5,814 nucleotides of DNA from contig DAIEHO010000271.1 of assembly GCA_027353565.1 (NCBI GenBank), positions 1 through 5,814 of the forward strand, written 5' to 3'. The notes under the pieces were generated by a model. It had not been told where the DNA came from and did not search any database. It saw only the letters and a program-made list of their open reading frames with translations. Source of the stretch: Propionibacteriaceae bacterium. Its GTDB lineage: Bacteria > Actinomycetota > Actinomycetes > Propionibacteriales > Propionibacteriaceae. This document shows, piece after piece, positions 1-4,775 of this stretch; position 1 is the stretch's first letter; every line of letters begins with the position of its first letter. Both the position numbers and the translations under genes were made by a program.

Positions 1-157
1 TCTCGATCACAGTCCCGGTGACATCAGCCAGCACAGGGATCTCCATCTTCATCGACTCCAGCAGGACCACCGAGTCCAGGGGACCCACAGCATCCCCCAC
101 CGCGACGTCCACCGACAACACGTTTGCGACGATCTCGGCACTGACCGTGTGACTCAT
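1..157 (-). CDS. Biotinyl/lipoyl carrier protein (BLP type), 3' end cut by window edge
   Basis: Small carrier domain on which a lysine is post-translationally modified, normally with biotin. Reading from the ATG at 157-155 gives 52 residues beginning MSHTVSAEIVANVLSVDVAV and containing the signature ESMKMEIPV at residues 34-42, with K37 as the modified lysine. The family is normally about 70-75 residues, so roughly the last 20, the second half of the beta barrel, lie beyond position 1. The start is set by the match to the beginning of actinobacterial BLPs such as M. tuberculosis TB7.3 (Rv3221c, from memory: xxxxVRAEIVASVLEV). These stand-alone proteins lack the transcarboxylase domains of acyl-CoA carboxylases, and their partner enzyme is not well defined. 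The gene diverges from the O-methyltransferase. No Shine-Dalgarno sequence precedes it, and a -10-like hexamer ends 7 nt upstream of the ATG, suggesting a leaderless mRNA. Family assignment is secure; biotin rather than lipoate is inferred from the EXMKM motif. Confidence 0.9.
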   Translation of the reverse strand, partial: MSHTVSAEIVANVLSVDVAVGDAVGPLDSVVLLESMKMEIPVLADVTGTVIE

Positions 158-164
158 GGGGCTC

Positions 165-170
165 ATCGTA
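165..170 (-). promoter_or_regulatory. Candidate -10 box of leaderless promoter for the biotinyl carrier gene
   Basis: Minus-strand TACGAT lies 7 nt (GAGCCCC) upstream of the ATG at 157. With a normal -10 to start-site distance, transcription would begin at or next to the A of the ATG. No purine-rich ribosome binding site lies between. I see no convincing -35 hexamer at 16-18 bp, so the call rests on the hexamer and its spacing. Confidence 0.45.
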
Positions 171-184
171 GGGCCCTGTGCCAC

Positions 185-190
185 TACGCT
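185..190 (+). promoter_or_regulatory. Candidate -10 box of leaderless promoter for the O-methyltransferase gene
   Basis: TACGCT lies 7 nt (GAGCACC) upstream of the GTG at 198. This mirrors the hexamer and spacing found on the opposite strand at 165-170, including a similar GAGCNCC spacer. It supports GTG 198 as the translation start and suggests a leaderless transcript. No clear -35 element is visible. Confidence 0.4.
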
Positions 191-197
191 GAGCACC

Positions 198-860
198 GTG
201 AGTCCCACAGCCGCCGCGATCTCCGGCAAGCACGCCCCCAAGCCCGCCGCCTGGGCCTTCACGGAGGACTACGTCCCTGAGTCCCCCGCCGGAATGGCAG
301 CCCGCGCCGCCGCCACCGACCTCGGCCTGGTGTCCCCGAGCCGTGGGGCGGCCCAGACCCTGACGTTCCTCGCGCGCGTCCTGGCCGCCAAGGCAGTCGT
401 CGAGATCGGCACAGGCGCCGGCGTCGCCTCGCTGGCCCTTCTTGATGGGATGCACCCGGACGGCGTACTCACCACGATCGACCCCGAGGCCGAGTACCAG
501 AACGTCGCTCGCCGGATCATCGCCGGCACCGGGATCCGAGCCCAGCGCCTCCGGACGATCGCCGGGGCGGCCCTCACCGTGCTTCCCAAGCTCAGCGACG
601 GCGCGTACGACCTCGTGCTGATCGCCGGCGAGACCATCGACGCGCACGAGCACCTAGAACAGGCCATCCGGCTGCTCCGCCACGGCGGCGTGCTCGTCCT
701 CTCGCACGCGATGCTCGGGGGCACGGTCGCCGACCCGACGAACGAGGAGGACGAGACGCTCATCACGCGCGACGTGCTCGAGGCCGTCGCCGGCATGGAC
801 GACCTCACACCGGTGTTCCTGCCCGTCGGCGACGGGATCCTGGCTGCAGTCAAGCACTGA
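198..860 (+). CDS. SAM-dependent O-methyltransferase, Rv1220c-like, altered metal site
   Basis: Class I methyltransferase of the family 3 (catechol/caffeoyl-CoA O-methyltransferase-like) group, 220 aa from GTG 198; substrate unknown, probably cytoplasmic. SAM-binding motif I EIGTGAG is at residues 69-75. The end of strand 2 is TTIDPE, with D95 expected to bind the SAM ribose. The conserved C-terminal LPVGDGILAAVK is present. GTG 198 is chosen because the conserved N-terminal helix AWAFTEDYVPE must be included, which excludes ATG 294, and because a -10 hexamer sits 7 nt upstream. The in-frame ATG at 156 would overlap the carrier gene's start codon and adds 14 residues that look non-conserved. 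Oddity: where the family has VDADK, this protein reads IAGET (142-146), and the later DN motif is SH (169-170), so the usual metal ligands are missing. It diverges from the carrier gene and converges on glgC. From memory, M. tuberculosis Rv1220c lies near sigE; no sigma gene is visible here. Confidence 0.87.
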   Translation: MSPTAAAISGKHAPKPAAWAFTEDYVPESPAGMAARAAATDLGLVSPSRGAAQTLTFLARVLAAKAVVEIGTGAGVASLALLDGMHPDGVLTTIDPEAEYQNVARRIIAGTGIRAQRLRTIAGAALTVLPKLSDGAYDLVLIAGETIDAHEHLEQAIRLLRHGGVLVLSHAMLGGTVADPTNEEDETLITRDVLEAVAGMDDLTPVFLPVGDGILAAVKH

Positions 861-868
861 CTGCAGCC
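842..868. terminator. Bidirectional hairpin terminator overlapping the methyltransferase stop codon
   Basis: A perfect 11-bp inverted repeat, GGCTGCAGTCA and TGACTGCAGCC, flanks the 5-nt loop AGCAC. The left arm encodes the last residues of the methyltransferase, and its TGA stop (858-860) is the first triplet of the right arm. There is no T-tract on either side. It sits between two convergent genes (glgC ends at 883), so it can serve both directions. U-less hairpins are common at actinobacterial 3' ends. Confidence 0.7.
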
Positions 869-882
869 CGTACAGGCGCTGT

Positions 883-2109
883 TCAGTCCTGGCTGATCTT
901 CATGTTCTTCGGGACCACTGTGACGCCCTCGTCGGACACGTAGAACCCGCGGGCCAGGTCGTGGTCGTGGTTGACGCCGATCTCGACACCCTCCGGCACG
1001 ATGACGTTCTTGTCGAGGATCGCGCGACGGATGACCGCGTTGCGACCGACCCGGCTGCCCGAGTAGATGACCGACTCCTCGATCTTGGCCCACTTCTCGA
1101 TGAGCACGTTCGGGCTCAGGACGGACCTGTCGACGTCGCCGCCGGAGATGATGCAGCCGGCGCCCACGATCGAGTCCTCAGCTGTACCGCGCAACGTGAA
1201 CTTCGCGCCGGGCACCTGCACCTGGCTCGTCCAGATCGGCCACTTCCGGTTGTACAGGTTGAAGTCGGGCACGACCGAGACGAGGTCCATGTGGGCCTCG
1301 TGGTACGCATCGATGGTGCCGACGTCACGCCAGTAGTTGCGGTCCTTGTCGGTGGCTCCCGGGACGGCGTTGGTCGTGAAGTCGTACACCTGCGCCTCGC
1401 CCGCGTCGACGAACGCGGGGATGATGTTGCCACCCATGTCATGGCGTGAGGTCTCGTCCGCGGCGTCCGCCCGCAGCATCTCCACGAACGCGTCCGTGGA
1501 GAAGATGTAGTTGCCCATGGACGCGAACGACTCGTCCGGCGAGTCGAGCAGCCCGGGCGGGTCGGCCGGCTTCTCGAGGAACTCACGGATCTTGCCGTCG
1601 GCACCCGCGTCGATGATGCCGAACTCCGACGCGGAGGCGCGCGGGACCCGGATCCCGGCGACCGTGCAGCTCAGACCCGAGTCCATGTGGGCCTCGAGCA
1701 TCTGCTCGACGTCCATCCGGTAGATGTTGTCGGCGCCGAACACCACGATGTAGTCCGGCTGGTCGTCGTCGATGAGATTCATGGACTGGAAGATGGCGTC
1801 GGCGCTGCCCTGGAACCACTGCTTGCCTGTGCGCTGCTGGGCAGGGACGGATGTCACGTAGTTGTTGAGCAGCACGGACATGCGCCACGTCAAGGAGATG
1901 TGCCGGTCGAGGGAGTGCGACTTGTACTGGGTCAGCACGGCGATCCGGCGCAGGTCCGAGTTGACCAGGTTCGACAGGACGAAGTCGATGAGCCGGTAGG
2001 TGCCCCCGAACGGTACGGCGGGTTTGGCCCGATCGGCTGTCAGCGGCATCAACCGCTTGCCTTCGCCACCTGCGAGCACGATGGACAGCGCGTTCGGCCT
2101 CGTTACCAT
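883..2109 (-). CDS. glgC: Glucose-1-phosphate adenylyltransferase (ADP-glucose pyrophosphorylase)
   Basis: Makes ADP-glucose and pyrophosphate from glucose-1-phosphate and ATP, the first committed step of bacterial glycogen synthesis, in the cytoplasm. The 408 aa are close to the usual length of about 405. The N-terminal nucleotidyltransferase domain shows [11 protein letters not shown] at 14-24, the KPAVPFGG segment at 29-36, [12 protein letters not shown] at 98-109, [10 protein letters not shown] at 124-133 with the catalytic-type D126, FLEKP at 177-181 and [11 protein letters not shown] at 259-269. From about residue 300 the repeated hexapeptide pattern (for example [27 protein letters not shown]) marks the left-handed beta-helix C-terminal domain. 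The start is ATG 2109-2107, just before the conserved [14 protein letters not shown]. No ribosome binding site is visible, and a -10-like hexamer lies 6 nt upstream. It is divergent from the glgA-type gene, the classical actinobacterial glycogen pair, and convergent with the methyltransferase. Motifs are intact and I see no truncation. Confidence 0.97.
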   Translation of the reverse strand: MVTRPNALSIVLAGGEGKRLMPLTADRAKPAVPFGGTYRLIDFVLSNLVNSDLRRIAVLTQYKSHSLDRHISLTWRMSVLLNNYVTSVPAQQRTGKQWFQGSADAIFQSMNLIDDDQPDYIVVFGADNIYRMDVEQMLEAHMDSGLSCTVAGIRVPRASASEFGIIDAGADGKIREFLEKPADPPGLLDSPDESFASMGNYIFSTDAFVEMLRADAADETSRHDMGGNIIPAFVDAGEAQVYDFTTNAVPGATDKDRNYWRDVGTIDAYHEAHMDLVSVVPDFNLYNRKWPIWTSQVQVPGAKFTLRGTAEDSIVGAGCIISGGDVDRSVLSPNVLIEKWAKIEESVIYSGSRVGRNAVIRRAILDKNVIVPEGVEIGVNHDHDLARGFYVSDEGVTVVPKNMKISQD

Positions 2110-2115
2110 GACGAC

Positions 2116-2121
2116 ACACTA
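2116..2121 (-). promoter_or_regulatory. Candidate -10 box of leaderless glgC promoter
   Basis: Minus-strand TAGTGT ends 6 nt (GTCGTC) before the glgC ATG at 2109, so transcription would start at about the A of the start codon. There is no Shine-Dalgarno sequence. No good -35 hexamer is seen. The hexamer partly overlaps the 8-bp palindrome CACTAGTG (2117-2124). Confidence 0.35.
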
Positions 2122-2136
2122 GTGAGACCACCAACA

Positions 2137-2148
2137 CAACGGACGTTG
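2137..2148. promoter_or_regulatory. Small inverted repeat in the glgC/glgA intergenic region, possible operator
   Basis: CAACG-GA-CGTTG is a perfect 5-bp inverted repeat with a 2-bp centre. It sits 28-39 bp upstream of the glgC start, about where a -35 region would be, in the 111-bp divergent spacer shared with the glgA-type gene. The size and symmetry fit a dimeric regulator's site, but a repeat this short can occur by chance and I cannot name a regulator. Confidence 0.2.
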
Positions 2149-2207
2149 ATTCGCGGAGGATTCACGAAAGGTCTACCCAACAGGCCCAAGAAAACGTCGG
2201 GTTGTGG

Positions 2208-2213
2208 CAGGCT
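2208..2213 (+). promoter_or_regulatory. Weak -10-like hexamer before the glgA-type gene
   Basis: CAGGCT ends 7 nt (CCCGCTC) before ATG 2221. It differs from TANNNT at the first base but has the same spacing seen at the carrier, methyltransferase and LOG genes. The overlapping GGCAGG (2206-2211) could instead act as a poor ribosome binding site 9 nt from the ATG, so leaderless and leadered readings remain open. Confidence 0.22.
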
Positions 2214-2220
2214 CCCGCTC

Positions 2221-3417
2221 ATGAGTCTGCGAGTTTCGATCCTCACCCGCGAGTACCCGCCGTACATCTACGGCGGCGCTGGGGTCCATGTCGGCCAGCT
2301 GGTCCCGCAGCTCGAGAAGCTGTGCGAGCTGGTTGACGTCCAGTGCATGGGAGAGCCGCGCGAGGGGGCCGTCGCCCACGCGGAGGACTACCCCTCCGGG
2401 GCCAACCCGGCGCTCCGGGTGCTGGGCGCCGACGTGTCGATGGCTGCCGCCGTCCCCGAGGTCGACGTCATCCACGCACACACCTGGTACGCCCAGTTCG
2501 CCGGCATCATCGCGGGACGTCTGCTGGACGTCCCGACCGTGGTCACCGCGCACTCGCTCGAGCCTGACCGGCCCTGGAAGGCGGAGCAGCTGGGTGGCGG
2601 CTACCGGGTCAGCTCATGGATCGAGAGGACCGCGTACGAGCAGGCGGACGCGGTGATCGCCGTCAGCGAGGCCATGATCGCGAACATCCAGGCTGCGTAC
2701 CCGAACGTGGACCGGTCACGGATCCACGTCGTGAAGAACGGGATCGATCCCGCCGAGTTCAGGCCCGACACCCGTACCGACGTGGTGGACTCCCTGGGGA
2801 TCGACCGCGGCCACCCGGTCGTTGTGTTCGTCGGCCGTATCACACGCCAGAAGGGCCTCGTCCACCTCGTCCGGGCGGCTCGGGACCTCGACCCCGACAC
2901 TCAGCTCGTGCTGCTGGCCGGGGCGCCCGACACCCCGGAGATCGCCGCCGAGTTCGACGCGGCGTTCAGCGAGCTCGAGGCGGCGCGGCCGGGCCGGGTC
3001 ATCTGGGTGCGCGACATGCTCCCGCGCGAGTCCGTGCGCCAGGTCCTCACCCATGCGACCGTGTTCGCCTGCCCGTCCATCTACGAGCCGCTGGGCATCG
3101 TGAACCTCGAGGCGATGGCGTGCGAGACGGCCGTCGTGGCGTCAGCGGTCGGGGGCATCCCCGAGGTCGTGGTGGACGGAACGACGGGGCTGCTGGTGCC
3201 GTACGACCCGGACAGGGCCGGCGAGGGAGCGTACATCGCAGACTTCGAGCAGGCGTTCGCCGCGGGGATCAACGCGCTGACCCGGGACCCCGACCGCGCC
3301 CGCGCGATGGGGCTTGCCGGCCGGAAGCGCTGCATCGACGAGTTCTCGTGGGCCGCGATCGCGGCGCAGACCGTCGACGTGTACGAGAAGGCGATCGCCG
3401 CGTACAAGGCACGCTGA
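2221..3417 (+). CDS. glgA: GT4 glycogen glycosyltransferase (GlgA/GlgM type, actinobacterial)
   Basis: Transfers glucose from a nucleotide sugar, expected to be ADP-glucose, in alpha-glucan synthesis. The 398 aa match the actinobacterial GT4 form (M. tuberculosis Rv1212c, about 387 aa, characterised as the maltose-1-phosphate synthase GlgM) rather than the longer GT5 synthase of enterobacteria. The N-terminal Rossmann domain starts SLRVSILTREYPP and has the glycine loop YGGAGVHV (17-24) in place of the GT5 KTGG loop. HAHTWY (86-91) and VVTAHSLEP (107-115) follow, then VGRITRQKG (204-212) begins the C-terminal domain. The GT-B signature EPLGIVNLE (289-297) gives the E-X7-E pair, followed by GGIPEVV (311-317). 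ATG 2221 is chosen because the conserved N-terminus begins there; open reading frame further upstream runs antisense through glgC and is not coding. It is divergent from glgC, which supplies the donor, and ends at a strong terminator. The acceptor (glycogen or glucose-1-phosphate) cannot be read from sequence; homology favours GlgM activity. Confidence 0.95.
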   Translation: MSLRVSILTREYPPYIYGGAGVHVGQLVPQLEKLCELVDVQCMGEPREGAVAHAEDYPSGANPALRVLGADVSMAAAVPEVDVIHAHTWYAQFAGIIAGRLLDVPTVVTAHSLEPDRPWKAEQLGGGYRVSSWIERTAYEQADAVIAVSEAMIANIQAAYPNVDRSRIHVVKNGIDPAEFRPDTRTDVVDSLGIDRGHPVVVFVGRITRQKGLVHLVRAARDLDPDTQLVLLAGAPDTPEIAAEFDAAFSELEAARPGRVIWVRDMLPRESVRQVLTHATVFACPSIYEPLGIVNLEAMACETAVVASAVGGIPEVVVDGTTGLLVPYDPDRAGEGAYIADFEQAFAAGINALTRDPDRARAMGLAGRKRCIDEFSWAAIAAQTVDVYEKAIAAYKAR

Positions 3418-3423
3418 CACGCA

Positions 3424-3459
3424 ACAGCGCCCGCCGGGAGCGATCCGGGCGGGCGCTGT
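3424..3459. terminator. Strong bidirectional hairpin terminator with GNRA loop
   Basis: A perfect 12-bp GC-rich stem (ACAGCGCCCGCC / GGCGGGCGCTGT) continues, after one G-G mismatch, into GGA/TCC closed by the tetraloop GCGA at 3440-3443. It lies 7 nt after the glgA-type stop and 18 nt beyond the DUF3117 stop on the other strand, so it can end both convergent transcripts. There is no T-tract. Confidence 0.85.
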
Positions 3460-3477
3460 GACGTGTGGAACGAGGTC

Positions 3478-3645
3478 TCAGCCGACGACCCCACGCAGGG
3501 CCTCGAGAAGGTCGGTCGCCTCCTGTGCGTTGAGCTCGACGACGAGACGTCCTCCCCCGTCGACGGGAACGCGCATGACGATTCCGCGGCCCTCCTTCGT
3601 GACCTCCATGGGTCCATCACCGGTTCGCGGCTTCATCGCGGCCAT
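3478..3645 (-). CDS. DUF3117 family small conserved protein (Rv1211-like)
   Basis: A 55-aa protein beginning MAAMKPRTGDGPMEVTKEGR and ending LLEALRGVVG. It matches the actinobacterial DUF3117 family (M. tuberculosis Rv1211, from memory: MAAMKPRTGDGPLEATKEGR...). The segment RGIVMRVPVDGGGRLVVELNAQEA suggests two beta strands joined by a GGG turn, followed by a helix with alternating acidic and leucine residues. There is no signal peptide or membrane segment. The function is unknown to me. The ATG at 3645 is supported by AGGGAG 5 nt upstream and by conservation from the first residue; M4 is a less likely alternative. It is the last gene of the minus-strand run, 33 bp after the DivIVA-domain gene, and it converges on the glgA-type gene with a shared terminator. 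Confidence 0.93.
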   Translation of the reverse strand: MAAMKPRTGDGPMEVTKEGRGIVMRVPVDGGGRLVVELNAQEATDLLEALRGVVG

Positions 3646-3650
3646 CGCGT

Positions 3651-3656
3651 CTCCCT
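3651..3656 (-). promoter_or_regulatory. Ribosome binding site of the DUF3117 gene
   Basis: Minus-strand AGGGAG ends 5 nt (ACGCG) before ATG 3645. This is a clear Shine-Dalgarno sequence and fixes the start. A tandem GATACG pair (3659-3670) lies directly upstream; I assign it no function. Confidence 0.7.
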
Positions 3657-3678
3657 TTCGTATCCGTATCGCTGACCA

Positions 3679-3972
3679 TTATTCCAGGTCGCGGGGACCA
3701 GGGTTCGCCACGACGGGCCTCGCGGTTTCCTCGCGATCGATCTGCGACGCGAGACGCTGCAGCAAAGCATCGACCTGTTCCATCGAATAGCCCCTCGGCA
3801 CGACGGCGAACTGAATGTCGCGGACGTCGTCGCCGGTGAGTGGTCCTGTCTCCGGGACGGACGGGTGGACGCGGTCGTCGACGACGTCGGGCATCTCGCC
3901 GAAGCGCCCCGTGGACGCCGCTGCGGCCAGGCCCACGACGCCGATCGCCAGCGCGGCAAGGAACCATTCCAT
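3679..3972 (-). CDS. Small membrane-anchored DivIVA-domain protein
   Basis: A 97-aa protein with three parts. Residues 3-20 (WFLAALAIGVVGLAAAAS) form one hydrophobic segment, a likely single membrane anchor with the rest cytoplasmic. Residues 21-43 are an acidic, proline-containing linker. Residues 44-80 match the DivIVA N-terminal domain (DVRDIQFAVVPRGYSMEQVDALLQRLASQI), whose usual core is F-x3-x-RGY-x3-VD-x2-L-x2-L. The long coiled coil of true DivIVA/Wag31 is absent, so it is not the polar-growth scaffold itself. It belongs to the small DivIVA-domain proteins found near Rv1209 in other actinobacteria. Function is unknown; a membrane-associated role linked to cell-wall growth is only inference. 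ATG 3972 has AGGAGG 8 nt upstream, and that site overlaps the TAG stop of the LOG gene, giving a 12-nt gap and probable translational coupling. It ends with TAA 33 bp before DUF3117. Confidence 0.88.
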   Translation of the reverse strand: MEWFLAALAIGVVGLAAAASTGRFGEMPDVVDDRVHPSVPETGPLTGDDVRDIQFAVVPRGYSMEQVDALLQRLASQIDREETARPVVANPGPRDLE

Positions 3973-3980
3973 CGCCAGGT

Positions 3981-3986
3981 CCTCCT
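3981..3986 (-). promoter_or_regulatory. Ribosome binding site of the DivIVA-domain gene, overlapping the LOG stop codon
   Basis: Minus-strand AGGAGG, a full consensus Shine-Dalgarno sequence, lies 8 nt before ATG 3972. The upstream gene's stop TAG (3987-3985) shares its last two bases with it (TAGGAGG). Ribosomes ending on the LOG gene would release on top of this site, which favours coupled translation. Confidence 0.8.
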
Positions 3987-4740
3987 AGTTCGGATCGTGG
4001 GGTGCCAGGGGCGGTACGGGAGTGAGCATCGCCTGAATGGTCTCCTCCACCGAATCCGTGACGTGCAGCATGTCGAGATCGTCGTCGGAGATGTACCCGC
4101 CGACAAGGACCGTCTCCTTGAGCCACGTGAGCATCGGCGTCCAGTACTCGCTGCCGAACAGCACTATCGGGAATTGCGTCACCTTGCGGGTCTGCGACAA
4201 CGTGACGGCCTCGAACAGCTCGTCGAACGTGCCGAAACCGCCAGGCATGACGACGAAACCCTGCGAGTACTTGAGGAACATCGTCTTCCGCGCGAAGAAG
4301 TAGCGGAAGTTGATCCCCAACGTCACGTACTTGTTGAGCGACTGCTCGAAAGGCAGCTCGATGCCGAGACCGACCGAGGTGCCCCCCGCCTTCGCCGCTC
4401 CCTTGTTGGCAGCTTCCATGACGCCGGGGCCGCCGCCGGTCATGACGGTGAGCCCCTCCTCGGCGAGTCGGCGGCCGATCGTCTCGGCCGCCGCGTACAT
4501 GGGGTGCGTGCGCTTCGTCCGCGCGCTGCCGAACACGCTGACTGCAGGGCCGAGCTCCGCGAGCGTGCCGAAGCCTTCGACGAACTCCGCCTGGATGCGC
4601 AGCACCCGCCACGGGTCGTTGTGGACCCAGTCCGTCGCGCCCTTGCTGGACAGCAGACGCTGGTCGGTGGTCGTCGGTTGACGGTCCGAACGTCGCCGGA
4701 TCACCGGGCCTTGGTTCTGGGTCTTCGACTCCTTGGGCAC
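3985..4740 (-). CDS. TIGR00730/LOG family Rossmann-fold protein
   Basis: Lysine-decarboxylase-like (LOG) family protein, 251 aa. Characterised family members are nucleoside-5'-monophosphate phosphoribohydrolases that release free bases, including cytokinins; the old label lysine decarboxylase is wrong for them. Visible motifs are SVFGSAR (68-74), TGGGPGVMEAANKGA (101-115), RYFFARKTMFL (146-156) and the diagnostic PGGFGTFDE (166-174) with E174 as the expected catalytic acid. The first 35 residues are polar and basic and probably disordered. The length exceeds that of short LOGs such as Rv1205 (about 187 aa), so this is the longer bacterial type and its substrate is uncertain. GTG 4740 is preferred because a TACGCT hexamer lies 7 nt upstream; GTG 4746 would leave only 1 nt. 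Earlier codons run back into dapE in another frame. It follows dapE by 31 bp and is coupled to the DivIVA-domain gene. Confidence 0.9.
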   Translation of the reverse strand: MPKESKTQNQGPVIRRRSDRQPTTTDQRLLSSKGATDWVHNDPWRVLRIQAEFVEGFGTLAELGPAVSVFGSARTKRTHPMYAAAETIGRRLAEEGLTVMTGGGPGVMEAANKGAAKAGGTSVGLGIELPFEQSLNKYVTLGINFRYFFARKTMFLKYSQGFVVMPGGFGTFDELFEAVTLSQTRKVTQFPIVLFGSEYWTPMLTWLKETVLVGGYISDDDLDMLHVTDSVEETIQAMLTPVPPLAPHDPN

Positions 4741-4747
4741 GGTCACG

Positions 4748-4775
4748 AGCGTACCGTTCCGGGGCGATCCGTCAG
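4748..4775 (-). promoter_or_regulatory. Candidate internal leaderless promoter for the LOG gene, overlapping the dapE stop
   Basis: On the minus strand a -35-like CTGACG (4775-4770), a 16-bp spacer and a -10 TACGCT (4753-4748) precede the GTG at 4740 by 7 nt. The -35 shares TGAC with the TTGACA consensus and contains the dapE stop TGA (4774-4772). This is the best two-box promoter I find in the window. It would let the LOG, DivIVA and DUF3117 genes be expressed apart from dapE. Confidence 0.45.

Noticed and set aside
156..197. ATG at 156 as start of the methyltransferase
   Set aside because: It overlaps the carrier gene's start codon, has no ribosome binding site, and the 14 extra residues do not look like the family N-terminus.
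24..1093. Long open frames on the minus strand opposite the methyltransferase (24-653, 269-1093, 654-857)
   Set aside because: They are antisense to a well-supported gene, have low-complexity Arg/Gly-rich translations typical of GC-rich shadow frames, and no family motif.
961..2220. Plus-strand open frames across glgC, including an N-terminal extension of the glgA-type gene from 1687
   Set aside because: Antisense to glgC; the translation upstream of 2221 shows no family similarity, while the conserved GT4 N-terminus begins at 2221.
3659..3670. Tandem GATACG-GATACG just upstream of the DUF3117 ribosome binding site
   Set aside because: Only two 6-bp copies; no -10 match at a suitable distance and no known regulator, so chance is adequate.
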